Source of the DNA: Actinomycetes bacterium
GTDB taxonomy: Bacteria; Actinomycetota; Actinomycetes; S36-B12; UBA10799
Direction: 5' to 3'
DNA: 9,707 nucleotides
NCBI GenBank assembly: GCA_029779995.1
Contig: JAKOZM010000270.1
Span: 1-9,707 of the forward strand
Each line of letters opens with the position of its first letter. Position 1 is the stretch's first letter. The notes below the pieces were generated by a model. That model saw only the letters and a program-made list of their open reading frames with translations. It made no database searches and was not told the DNA's origin. The position numbers were made by a program, and so were the translations under genes. This document shows positions 1 through 7,324 of the stretch, piece by piece.

Positions 1-999
1 ACCACTCGCAGCACCACCATCCGACATCGCCGCCAACGCCGCACCAGCACCATCCAGCCCAATCACCCGACCCACCAGCAGCCGCGGATCGATCGCCCCG
101 GAGGCGACCAACGCGAGCAGCCCCGGGTAGTCGCGCGACGGCATACCGTGCGATCCCAGCACCTCCAACTCGCGTGCGATGACGCGGCCCATGGGCACCG
201 CAGCCTCCGCCGCGTCGCCGAGCAGCAGGCCCACCTGCACGTGCCGTCCGCGCGGACGCAACGACAGCACCGACGCGCGCAGCACCTCGACCGACCCGAT
301 CGCGTCGACCGACAGGTGCGCGCCACCCCCCGTCACCGACACGAGATCAGCACCAGGCGCCACCGCCACCTCGGCCCCCAGCCGCAGCGCCGCCTCCCGA
401 GCCTCCGCGGACACGTCGACCCCGACGACCCGCGCCCCGAGCGCGACGCCCACCATCACCGCCGACAACCCGACCCCGCCGCACCCGTGCACGACCAACC
501 ACTCGCCACGCGCCAGCCGCCCGACCGACACCACCGCCCGGTATGCCGTCGCGAGCCGGCACCCCAGCGCCGCCGCCTCCACGAAGCCCACCTCGTCAGG
601 CAGCGCGACGACGTTCGCATCGGCCGCCGACACCGCGACGAGGTCGGCGAACGACCCCCAGCCGGTGAAGCCGGGCTGCGTCTGAGCCGGGCAGACGTGG
701 GTGTCGCCGGCGCGGCATACCTCGCAGACGCCGCAGCCACACGCGAAGGGGACGGTCACCCGGTCGCCCACGTGCCAGCGGGTCACCCCCGCGCCGACCG
801 CCGCCACCTCGCCCGCGAACTCGTGTCCGGGCACCATCGGCAGCGGCACGGGGTCGTGGCCAAGCCACGCGTGCCAGTCGGAACGGCATACCCCGGTGGC
901 GGCGACGCGCACGAGGATGCCGCCGTCGGGACAGGTCGGGTCGGGCAGGTCGCGCAGCACCGGGAGTTCCCCGTATGCCGCGTAGCTCACGGCGCGCAT
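1..999 (-). CDS. Zinc-dependent alcohol dehydrogenase (MDR family), 3' end off the window
   Basis: Cytosolic NAD(P)-dependent oxidation of an alcohol or reduction of an aldehyde is the family role; the substrate cannot be read from sequence. I translated 333 residues from the ATG at 999 and the frame is still open at base 1, so probably only the last few residues are missing (family about 335-350). Catalytic zinc ligands are Cys38 (TGVCRSDWH), His59-Glu60 (GHEFAGEV) and Cys147. Structural zinc ligands are Cys89, Cys92, Cys95 and Cys103, spaced C-x2-C-x2-C-x7-C. The Rossmann motif GCGGVG is at 172-177, and Asp195 at the end of the second strand favours NAD over NADP (family knowledge). The start is 19 nt after the lipoprotein stop, so co-transcription is likely, though no good Shine-Dalgarno sequence precedes it. 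All key residues are present; the class is secure. Confidence 0.93.
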   Translation of the reverse strand, partial: MRAVSYAAYGELPVLRDLPDPTCPDGGILVRVAATGVCRSDWHAWLGHDPVPLPMVPGHEFAGEVAAVGAGVTRWHVGDRVTVPFACGCGVCEVCRAGDTHVCPAQTQPGFTGWGSFADLVAVSAADANVVALPDEVGFVEAAALGCRLATAYRAVVSVGRLARGEWLVVHGCGGVGLSAVMVGVALGARVVGVDVSAEAREAALRLGAEVAVAPGADLVSVTGGGAHLSVDAIGSVEVLRASVLSLRPRGRHVQVGLLLGDAAEAAVPMGRVIARELEVLGSHGMPSRDYPGLLALVASGAIDPRLLVGRVIGLDGAGAALAAMSDGGAASG

Positions 1000-1018
1000 A
1001 CCGGGACTATGCCACCGC

Positions 1019-1939
1019 TCAGCCGACGGGGAACTTGCGGGTCACGGCCTGGCCGGTGATGGCGTCAACGATCGGTCGGTCGCCGACAGGCGTCGCCGTG
1101 GTGGCCGCGACCGGAGCGGCAGTTGCTTGGGAGGTGCAGGTGGAGTTCGGGGGCGGCGGCGTGACGACCCCGCCAAGGACGATGATGTCGGCCTCTTCAT
1201 GCAGCAGCGTTCGCGGCTCGGTGTTGCAGGCGCCGATCCAGAGTTGGTAGCGAATCTCGTTGCCGCTCACGCCGATCAATTGTGCGACCTCGACCCCGAG
1301 GTTGGCCGGCCGGCTATCGAACGACGGCGCGGGAGGGGTCGTCATCGAGGCCGGGTCGATCGCGACCCGCACGAGCGGCTGGGTGAGCCCGGCGACGCTG
1401 AACCGCCACGCGGGCACGGTCGCCTGGCCGCGGTTGGTCAGCAGCGTCGTCGTGCCGAGGGTCGCGCCGGTGACGACGAGCCCCGCGCACCGCTCGTTGC
1501 TCGCGCACGGTCGCCCTTGTGGCATCGCCAGCCCGGTGTATGCCGTGTGCGCCCCGACCAGCGCCACCGGCATCGTCGTGCCGTCAGGGAAGGTGACGAC
1601 CCCGGAGGCCTTGGTGTCCTCAAGGGTGCCCTGCAGGCCGATCCGCCCCTGGGCGAACGCATCCTTGAGGTCGCTGTCGTCGAAGCCGGACACCTGGGTG
1701 AGCTCACCCAACGGCACGAGACCGGTGCGCCAGGCGGTGATTGCCCCGCTGGAACGCCAGGCCGCCGCGACCGACTTCGCTCGCTTTTTGAAGTCACTCG
1801 CGTCGGCGCGAGGCGAGTTCGACTGCCCGCAGGCACTGAGCAAGACGCAAACGGCGAGACAGACTGCGACGCCGACCCGGAGAGCAGCCGTCCCGCGCCG
1901 GCCACGAGTCATCCGTCCACGTGCACGCAGATCCGTCAT
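1019..1939 (-). CDS. Secreted lipoprotein of unknown function
   Basis: The 306-residue product starts with a basic stretch (RGRMTRGRRG) and a hydrophobic segment, then a lipobox Leu34-Ser35-Ala36-Cys37. It should be lipidated at Cys37, cleaved by signal peptidase II and held on the outer face of the membrane. No catalytic or binding domain is recognised. The mature part begins polar and charged, holds several cysteines (for example GRPCASNERC and IGACNTEP) that could form disulfides outside the cell, and has a Pro/Thr/Ala-rich stretch (TPPPPNSTC) near the C terminus. The frame is open back to 2170, but a start there would overlap the LtrA gene and bury the signal peptide. The ATG at 1939 is chosen because GAGGG lies 6 nt before it; the ATG at 1912 would also keep the signal peptide. 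It sits 29 nt after the LtrA gene and 19 nt before the dehydrogenase. Confidence 0.85.
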   Translation of the reverse strand: MTDLRARGRMTRGRRGTAALRVGVAVCLAVCVLLSACGQSNSPRADASDFKKRAKSVAAAWRSSGAITAWRTGLVPLGELTQVSGFDDSDLKDAFAQGRIGLQGTLEDTKASGVVTFPDGTTMPVALVGAHTAYTGLAMPQGRPCASNERCAGLVVTGATLGTTTLLTNRGQATVPAWRFSVAGLTQPLVRVAIDPASMTTPPAPSFDSRPANLGVEVAQLIGVSGNEIRYQLWIGACNTEPRTLLHEEADIIVLGGVVTPPPPNSTCTSQATAAPVAATTATPVGDRPIVDAITGQAVTRKFPVG

Positions 1940-1945
1940 GACTCG

Positions 1946-1950
1946 CCCTC
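1946..1950 (-). promoter_or_regulatory. Ribosome binding site of the lipoprotein gene
   Basis: GAGGG on the minus strand is 6 nt upstream of the ATG at 1939. It decides the lipoprotein start against the much longer open frame that reaches into the LtrA gene. Confidence 0.6.
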
Positions 1951-1968
1951 TCGCAGACGTCACCCGTT

Positions 1969-3189
1969 CTATGCCTCTGACGTCGTCGACCGGTCGGTGG
2001 TTCCATGCAGCTGCTCGGCCGGGGCAGGGTCGCTCTGCACGAGGTAGAGCACCAGGGACGCCACCAGCACGGCCGCGATGAGCAGGACCGTCAGGCCGGT
2101 CTCCCACCCGGCGACCGCCACGACGAGGACCGCGGCCGCCGTCCCTCCGGCACGCACCGCCCACTGCCACGACTCGACATCCCGAGCATGCATGTAGCCG
2201 GTGACCACGAGGGCCACCGCCACCGGCACGCCCAACGACAAGGTCGCCGCCCGGCTACTGACGTGGGCGACATGTTCGAGGACGTCGATGCAGACCCCCA
2301 GCCCGGCACCCACGGCGGCGATCGCGGCATACAGGAGATAGTGGCCGTACCCCCAGACGAAGGCGGGGCGCGTGCCGTCCTCCTCCAGCTGTTGCGCGTG
2401 GGAGTGCTTGAAGTAGAACCACCAGAGGCAGAAGACGATCAGCAGACCGCCGATGACTGTCATGATCAACTGGCCCGACAGGGTGCCGCCGTCGAGGATC
2501 ACGCCGATGGCGCCGGTCGTGGAGAGCAGCACTTCGCCCAGGACGATGATCGTCATCAGGCTGTAGCGCTCGACCATATGCTCCGGGTGCCACGGCGTGG
2601 TGCCATGCCGCTCGGCGATCGGCGGGAGGAACACCTCACACACAATGAGGGCCACGACGAACGCCGACCCACCCGGCTGCCCGAGGAGCGCCCACACCAC
2701 CCAAATGAATTGCAGTGCGGCGAGACCGGTCGCGTAGGTGCGGGCGGTCCGGGCCCGGACGGGATCGTGGCGAGCGGCCCGTAACCACTGGAAGACCATC
2801 GGCACGCGCATGATCACGTAACCGAGGATGAGAACGCCCAGCTGTCCCTCGTTGAACGCCCGCGGCACCCCGGCAGCCAGCACCAGCATCCCCGCCATGC
2901 CGATGAGGGTCATCACCCGCCAGACGACGTCGTCGGTGTCATAGGCGGAGGCGAACCAGGAGTAGTTCATCCAGGCCCACCAGATCCCGAAGAACACGAA
3001 GAAGTAGCCGCCGAGCGCGTTCCAGTGCCCCTCCGAGAGCCCGTGGTGCAGTTGCGCCGCCGCACTGGCGATCGCCACCACGAAGGTGAGGTCGAAGAAG
3101 AGCTCCAGCGGCGTGCTCGCGCGGTGCGCCTCGGCAGGGTCACGCCCGCTGAGAGGGCGCGCCCACGGAGTCGTGTTCCCGGTCGTCAT
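1969..3189 (-). CDS. LtrA family (low temperature requirement protein A) integral membrane protein
   Basis: This 406-residue protein has about ten to twelve hydrophobic segments from residue 30 to 383 and no enzymatic motif. Family hallmarks are the N-terminal ELFFDLTFV (29-37), the aromatic MNYSWFASAYDTDD loop (74-87), HPEHMVERYSLMTIIVLGE (201-219), where acidic and His residues sit at a membrane segment, and YGHYLLY (281-287). The name comes from a cold-sensitivity phenotype in Listeria; the biochemical function is unknown, and a transport role is only a guess. Length is normal for the family. The ATG at 3189 precedes the first motif by 28 residues, as is usual, but has only a weak ribosome site. 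It is probably the first gene of a unit with the lipoprotein (29 nt gap) and dehydrogenase; I see no functional link among them. A GTATGCCG word lies just upstream at 3199. Confidence 0.92.
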   Translation of the reverse strand: MTTGNTTPWARPLSGRDPAEAHRASTPLELFFDLTFVVAIASAAAQLHHGLSEGHWNALGGYFFVFFGIWWAWMNYSWFASAYDTDDVVWRVMTLIGMAGMLVLAAGVPRAFNEGQLGVLILGYVIMRVPMVFQWLRAARHDPVRARTARTYATGLAALQFIWVVWALLGQPGGSAFVVALIVCEVFLPPIAERHGTTPWHPEHMVERYSLMTIIVLGEVLLSTTGAIGVILDGGTLSGQLIMTVIGGLLIVFCLWWFYFKHSHAQQLEEDGTRPAFVWGYGHYLLYAAIAAVGAGLGVCIDVLEHVAHVSSRAATLSLGVPVAVALVVTGYMHARDVESWQWAVRAGGTAAAVLVVAVAGWETGLTVLLIAAVLVASLVLYLVQSDPAPAEQLHGTTDRSTTSEA

Positions 3190-3296
3190 GCCCGGAGAGT
3201 ATGCCGTCCCGCCGCCCTCCCCGTCGTCCCGCTCGGCGGCGCTGGGCCGGTCAGGAGGGTGGGGCTCGATCGGGAGGACCGAATGCCGAGTCAGCC

Positions 3297-3530
3297 TCAG
3301 TTGCCGGTGGCGACCTCGTCGGCCAGACGATTCAACGCGTTCACGTCGATGCCGGAGCGCACAGCCGAGTGGCGCGGTCGGACCCGGTATGCCGCTGGGC
3401 TGGGAGTACCTTCGGCGAGGCCGCGGCGCAGCGCCTCGTTGACCACCTGATCAAGAGACTTACCCTCACGGCGCTGCGCGTCGCTGACGAGCCCAGCGAC
3501 GTCATCGTCCAGCATCACCGTGATCCGCAC
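3297..3530 (-). CDS. VapB-like ribbon-helix-helix antitoxin, no toxin partner
   Basis: The 77-residue protein begins with a strand and two helices typical of a ribbon-helix-helix DNA-binding domain: MRITVMLDDDV, then AQRREGKSLDQVVNEALRRGL. The tail YRVRPRHSAVRSGIDVNALNRLADE matches the VapB segment that normally wraps and blocks a PIN-domain VapC RNase (family knowledge). The antitoxin should bind its own promoter as a dimer. A VapC gene would normally follow at once on the same strand, but only 107 nt separate this stop from the LtrA gene and no PIN-like frame is visible there, so it is an orphan. The start is a GTG at 3530; an ATG at 3515 (residue 6) is an alternative but would cut the first strand. 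The remnant IS end is only about 30 nt upstream and may have replaced its promoter. Confidence 0.82.
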   Translation of the reverse strand: MRITVMLDDDVAGLVSDAQRREGKSLDQVVNEALRRGLAEGTPSPAAYRVRPRHSAVRSGIDVNALNRLADEVATGN

Positions 3531-3560
3531 GAAAGAGAGTTTCGCATCCGAGGGCCGAAT

Positions 3561-3590
3561 TGAATCCCCCAGGCGTGTCCGGAGACTCTG
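3561..3590 (-). repeat. Terminal inverted repeat of an IS3-family element (IS6110-like)
   Basis: On the plus strand this reads TGAATCCCCCAGG followed by CGTGTCCGGAGACTCTGG. From memory, the IS6110 ends read TGAACCGCCCCGG followed by CATGTCCGGAGACTC, so the core TGTCCGGAGACTC is identical and most of the outer half agrees. It lies just beyond the transposase C terminus, where an IS3 right end belongs. The left end is not in the window, so target duplications cannot be tested. Confidence 0.72.
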
Positions 3591-3783
3591 GCCCGCTCCG
3601 CGTGGACGTAGGCGTCATTGCTGGACTGCTGGGCCATGGGGGTCTGGCCTCGAACTCTATCGGGGTTAGGTAGCTGATCGAGGAGTGGCCGCGCTGCCGG
3701 TTGTGGAGGACTTCGAGGTACTCAACATCGCGTTGGCGAAGTCGAGCCGGGAGCCGCCTGTTCCGGCAGGTCAGAGCTTCCTT
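3561..3783 (-). pseudogene. 3' remnant of an IS3-family transposase (OrfB C terminus), frameshifted
   Basis: Read on the minus strand from 3720, the frame gives EYLEVLHNRQR, GHSSISYLTPIEFE and then a low-complexity tail. This is the signature C terminus of IS3-family OrfB integrases (family form: EYLEVFHNRQRRHSxLGxLTPxEFE). Just upstream the homology moves into another frame, which reads SRLDFANAM and matches the family's TRLDLANAIF. It returns after what looks like a lost base at ATGTTGAG, probably ATGTTCGAG originally. A matching extra base lies near CGGCTCCCGG. The rest of orfB, all of orfA and the left end are missing. This is a dead right-hand fragment of roughly 220 nt, lying between the STAND gene stop and the antitoxin gene. 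The DDE catalytic part is absent, so it cannot move by itself. Confidence 0.75.
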
Positions 3784-3799
3784 GCCCCGGCACGATGCG

Positions 3800-6700
3800 T
3801 CAACCTTGGTTCTGGGGGTCGCTGTTCGGTTCGAGGATCTCGCGGGCTTGGCTGAGTCCTGTGAGGTTTGGGTGATGTTTGGCGAGGCGTTTGAGGTGGA
3901 TGGCGTGGGAGTGCCGGGTGGTTTGGTCGGCTTCAGATCGAATGGCTTCGAGGATTTTCAGAGCTGCATGATTGTCGTCGATCGCCATGAGGTGTACGGC
4001 GTAGGCGAGTGCTGCTGTTGCTCGCTGGGAGTGGATCAGGGGGGAGACGGTGAGGATGGCCGTGAGGTGGTTAAGGCGGCCTTGGTCGATGGCGGCCAAA
4101 GCAGCTTCGTCGGCGTGGTCGAGATCGGTGGTGATCTGGTAGGCGGCTGGGATGCCGAGGTCGTCGGCCAGTTCGAGGATGGCGGCGTGTCCTGAGGCGT
4201 TTGGGTGGTCGATGCCTGCCAGGAGTGTGCGGGTGGTGGGGTGGTGCAGGGCTTGAGCGTGTTGCTCAAGGTAGCGCTGGGACTCGGCCCATGTCCGAGT
4301 GGTGATCCAGGCGGCGAGCAGGTCGAGCCGTTGGGACAGGTCGGTGACTTCGGTCAGTACCGTGTTCATTCCGCGGCTGCGGATGTCTGCGGCGAAGTGT
4401 CGGGTATTCGTGGTGCCGGGCTGGCCGGGGTGCAGTGCAACGATGACGCTGAGCCAGTCCTCAAGGTTGGTGTCCGTCAGCAGATCGGCGTGCTCGGTCA
4501 ACGCGTGGAGGTAGTCAACGGGACTGGCGGCGTCGTTGAGCGCGTTGACGAGGGACAAACACTCTTCCGGAACTGGCCGGGTTGCCCACATCGGTAATGT
4601 TTCGATCAGCGACTGGTCACCTTCGTCAAGGGTCCTAATTGCGACGCGGCGGAGCATGGCGCGCGCGCGAAGGGTCACAATCTGGGTTGTTCGGTCAGCG
4701 GCAAGAACGTCGACGGCATCCAGCACAGTTGCTGCTTGGGTCAGCAATTCGACGCATGCTTGTGGTTCGGGGGTGGCCAGGCGTTTGGCCAGTTGGATTT
4801 GGAGTTCGGCGGCAGCTGCTGGTGAAGGCATTGCCGTGATGGCGTCGAGCCAGGGTTCACGCGTTTGGCCGGCATCGAAACCGCTCTCGACTTGACGGTT
4901 GGAGAGGTTGTTCAGCGACATCGCGAGGTCGGCGGTGTAGACGGCCGGGGCGGTAGCGGCCAGTTCCCGGTACAGGGTGACGGCTTCCTCGATGGCGGCC
5001 AGGGCCCCCGCCGGGTCGCCAGTGCCGGACCGCTCGGCGGAGAGGTTGTTCAGCGACGCCGCGAGGTCGGCGGTGTAGACGGCCGGGGCGGTAGCGGCCA
5101 GTTCCCGGCGCAGGGTGACGGCTTCCTCGATGGCGGCCAGGGCCCCCGCCGGGTCGCCGAGCAGCCGGTGTCGCTCGGCCACGCGTTGAAGCAGCGCAGC
5201 GAGCACGTGTGGGGGTTGGTCGGTTTGGCGGGCGCTGGCCAGTCGTGCCTGGTCGACGTGCAGGCCGAGCGGGCTGGTGATGAGCTCGGTGAACGGGATC
5301 GCTTCGGACAGGTGATCCAGCGGCAGGACAGGGGCCATGGAGTGCACGTGGGATTCGATCGCCTCGGAGACGGGGCCGCCTTGGAGTAGGGCGAGGTCTA
5401 GAGCGGCGGGCCAACGGTCAGGATGGCTGGTGAGCATCTGGCCGATCACGGCCGTGGCATGGGAGTGGTCGTTCTGGCCGGCGCGGTTGATGGTGGACAG
5501 TGCCCGCGTCCAGACAGCTTCCGGTGCGGTGAGCGCCGCGAATGCCGCCGAGTTGGGGGTGTTCGTCAAGTCGGTGAGGACCAGGTGATCACCGATCGGG
5601 TCCGGGCGAACAGCGACGATTTCACTATTGGCGAGGCATTGCAGCAGCGTCCGCTCGATCAAGGCGCGTTCGCGTTCTTTGGTTTTTAACGAGGGCAGGG
5701 TGGCGAGGATCTCGTCGACCACATCGGGTTCGGCTTGGGCGAGGGTGAGGGCAGCGGCCGCCAGACGCAACCGGGGACGGTCGGGCTCGATTTCCTGACG
5801 GTTGCCTTGATCGTCGAGTTCATATCCCAGGCCCCGGTAGACGCTCACCCAGTACTTGGCCTCATGAGCGAGGGCACTATCGTAGAGGTCGGCTTTCCTC
5901 GCAGGCAGTTCACTGGTCGTATTGGCGGCCAGCCAACCCAGCAAGATGTAGTCCAGCGTCGTCCACGACGGCCCAACCGCCGGCAACGAGGCCGCGGCGG
6001 TGTCCGGGTTGAGGGTCAGCACCGTCCGTTTGTACAAATCGCCAGAGTCCGGGTGCTTGTTCGGGAGGGGAACACGGGTTTCGACCGCGAACTGACGTTG
6101 ATTCTGCAGTTCGTTGTGCAGTTCCTCGACCCACCCACCGGTCACAGTCCTAGCGGTCAGGATCAGCAACACGGGTAGCCCTGGCCGCCGCGCCCGCAAC
6201 GCCCCCAGTAGTCGCCGCACGTCACCGGGAGCATCCGGTTTGCCGAGGCGACCTTCGGCGTAGTCGACAACCAGGCACAAGGGTGTGACGACCTGCGCCA
6301 ACCACTCGACATCCCGCGCGCCTTGGGGAAGCACCCCGGCATACCAACCCTCACGGCGTAGCCGATCGGCGACCTCAAGGGCCAACCGGGTCTTACCCGA
6401 CCCGCCAGCGCCGTGAACAATAGCGACCCGAGTTTGCGAAAGGGTGAGCGCGTCTTCGGCGAGGTCCTCCAAAATTGTGCGCTCGTTGCGGCCCTGGAAC
6501 GGGATAGCCCGGTACTCCGGTCGCAGATACTCCAACGGTCCGTTCGCGGACTGTGGATCCAGGTAGGGAACCGCCAGAGGATCGTTGGACGGGGCATCCG
6601 CCGGGTGGAACGGCTCGACGCTGCTACCCGGGACGACCCCAACCAGCCACTGCCAGGACCCGAAATAGTCAGCCCCATGACTGACAGCGTCAGCGAACGA

Positions 6701-7324
6701 CGCGTCCAACCCGACGGCGGGGCTGGTGCCCAAATCGACACTCACCCCGTTCGGGTCGATCAACAACACATCACCGGGACCGTCGAAGCTGTCAGCCAAC
6801 TCTTCTCGGAGGCCGGGCGGCGGTTCTGTCCACACGACCGTCTCCTTCGAGTGGTTTGACCACCAGGTTGGACACTCGGTGCCGACGTGAACGGCAACCA
6901 GGGCATGCCGTCGAGCCTGCTCAGAGCCGTCGTCCAGGACCACGACCGCTACTGGCAGCTGAGCTGCATGCAGCGCAGCCGCCAACACCAGGGCCAGATC
7001 CAGACAGGTCCCGTTACCGGGGAACACCAGCACCTCCGCGGGGGTGCGTACTACTTGGCTGCCGTCGATGACGACATCCTTCTCGAACGCATACCGAACC
7101 GATGTCCCGTCCACGCGAAGCAACGCCTCATAGACAGCCTTCACCCGGCTGATCGGTGAACCAGACCCCGGTCCTGGGATGGGCAGCCGCTTGGTCACCT
7201 CGCTCGGAAGCAGGTACCTTGCCAAGGTTTCAGGCTGATCTAGCGACCACGCTGGCCACACGCTCTCAGCAGGCGTCACGCGCTCGGCATGCGTCGGCCG
7301 CGGGTTGGCGCCGAGGCTCACCAT
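3800..7324 (-). CDS. Transglutaminase-like / STAND NTPase / TPR protein, putative sensor of a conflict (defence) system
   Basis: The 1174-residue cytosolic protein has no signal peptide or membrane segment. Residues about 55-200 resemble a transglutaminase-like (papain-fold) domain: Cys107 in GNGTCLDLALVLAAAL, His140 in RRHALVAVHV and Asp190 in LLIDPNGV form a plausible triad. A P-loop NTPase follows: Walker A GAGGSGKT (305-312), Walker B LCLVVDYAE with Asp354, and a sensor-like strand VLLILTAR ending at Arg392. A helical region leads to TPR-type repeats (about 705-810), including two nearly identical 46-residue periods, then a helical tail to the end. This order is typical of STAND/NLR-like proteins, where repeats sense, the NTPase switches and an end domain acts (family knowledge). 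No DNA-binding domain is seen, which argues against an AfsR-type regulator. The ATG overlaps the hydrolase stop by 7 nt and has its own AGGGGA site. IS-derived sequence begins within about 20 nt of the stop, so some C-terminal loss is possible. The function is inferred. Confidence 0.85.
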   Translation of the reverse strand: MVSLGANPRPTHAERVTPAESVWPAWSLDQPETLARYLLPSEVTKRLPIPGPGSGSPISRVKAVYEALLRVDGTSVRYAFEKDVVIDGSQVVRTPAEVLVFPGNGTCLDLALVLAAALHAAQLPVAVVVLDDGSEQARRHALVAVHVGTECPTWWSNHSKETVVWTEPPPGLREELADSFDGPGDVLLIDPNGVSVDLGTSPAVGLDASFADAVSHGADYFGSWQWLVGVVPGSSVEPFHPADAPSNDPLAVPYLDPQSANGPLEYLRPEYRAIPFQGRNERTILEDLAEDALTLSQTRVAIVHGAGGSGKTRLALEVADRLRREGWYAGVLPQGARDVEWLAQVVTPLCLVVDYAEGRLGKPDAPGDVRRLLGALRARRPGLPVLLILTARTVTGGWVEELHNELQNQRQFAVETRVPLPNKHPDSGDLYKRTVLTLNPDTAAASLPAVGPSWTTLDYILLGWLAANTTSELPARKADLYDSALAHEAKYWVSVYRGLGYELDDQGNRQEIEPDRPRLRLAAAALTLAQAEPDVVDEILATLPSLKTKERERALIERTLLQCLANSEIVAVRPDPIGDHLVLTDLTNTPNSAAFAALTAPEAVWTRALSTINRAGQNDHSHATAVIGQMLTSHPDRWPAALDLALLQGGPVSEAIESHVHSMAPVLPLDHLSEAIPFTELITSPLGLHVDQARLASARQTDQPPHVLAALLQRVAERHRLLGDPAGALAAIEEAVTLRRELAATAPAVYTADLAASLNNLSAERSGTGDPAGALAAIEEAVTLYRELAATAPAVYTADLAMSLNNLSNRQVESGFDAGQTREPWLDAITAMPSPAAAAELQIQLAKRLATPEPQACVELLTQAATVLDAVDVLAADRTTQIVTLRARAMLRRVAIRTLDEGDQSLIETLPMWATRPVPEECLSLVNALNDAASPVDYLHALTEHADLLTDTNLEDWLSVIVALHPGQPGTTNTRHFAADIRSRGMNTVLTEVTDLSQRLDLLAAWITTRTWAESQRYLEQHAQALHHPTTRTLLAGIDHPNASGHAAILELADDLGIPAAYQITTDLDHADEAALAAIDQGRLNHLTAILTVSPLIHSQRATAALAYAVHLMAIDDNHAALKILEAIRSEADQTTRHSHAIHLKRLAKHHPNLTGLSQAREILEPNSDPQNQG
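4901..5158 (-). repeat. Two near-identical 120-nt TPR-coding units (138-nt period)
   Basis: Units 4901-5020 and 5039-5158 match at 116 of 120 bases and are separated by 18 nt. They encode residues 769-808 and 723-762 of the STAND protein (GDPAGALAAIEEAVTL...). The four differences fall in two codons: CGC (Arg739) versus TAC (Tyr785), and GCG (Ala756) versus ATG (Met802). No synonymous difference exists. A degenerate third unit follows (SNRQVESGFDAGQ). Such identity implies recent duplication or gene conversion. Confidence 0.95.

Noticed and set aside
148..1059. Long plus-strand open frames over the dehydrogenase gene (also 179-685 and 701-985)
   Set aside because: Arg/His/Pro-rich translations with no domain. 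The minus strand carries an intact zinc dehydrogenase with all metal ligands, so these are shadows of GC-rich coding DNA.
1127..2081. Plus-strand frames of 273-306 codons opposite the lipoprotein gene
   Set aside because: Low-complexity Arg-rich products; the opposite strand has a lipobox and a ribosome site.
1940..2170. Extended lipoprotein start at 2170
   Set aside because: It would add 77 Arg/Gly-rich residues before the signal peptide and overlap the LtrA gene by about 200 nt; the ATG at 1939 has a ribosome site.
3190..3296. Hidden VapC toxin gene after the antitoxin
   Set aside because: Only 107 nt, with no PIN-like acidic motifs and no open frame of suitable length.
4901..5158. CRISPR-like repeat array
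   Set aside because: Only two copies, 120 nt each, in frame within a TPR domain and separated by 18 coding bases.
3800..7324. AfsR/SARP-type transcription regulator with NB-ARC and TPR
   Set aside because: No winged-helix or other DNA-binding domain at the N terminus; that place holds the transglutaminase-like domain.
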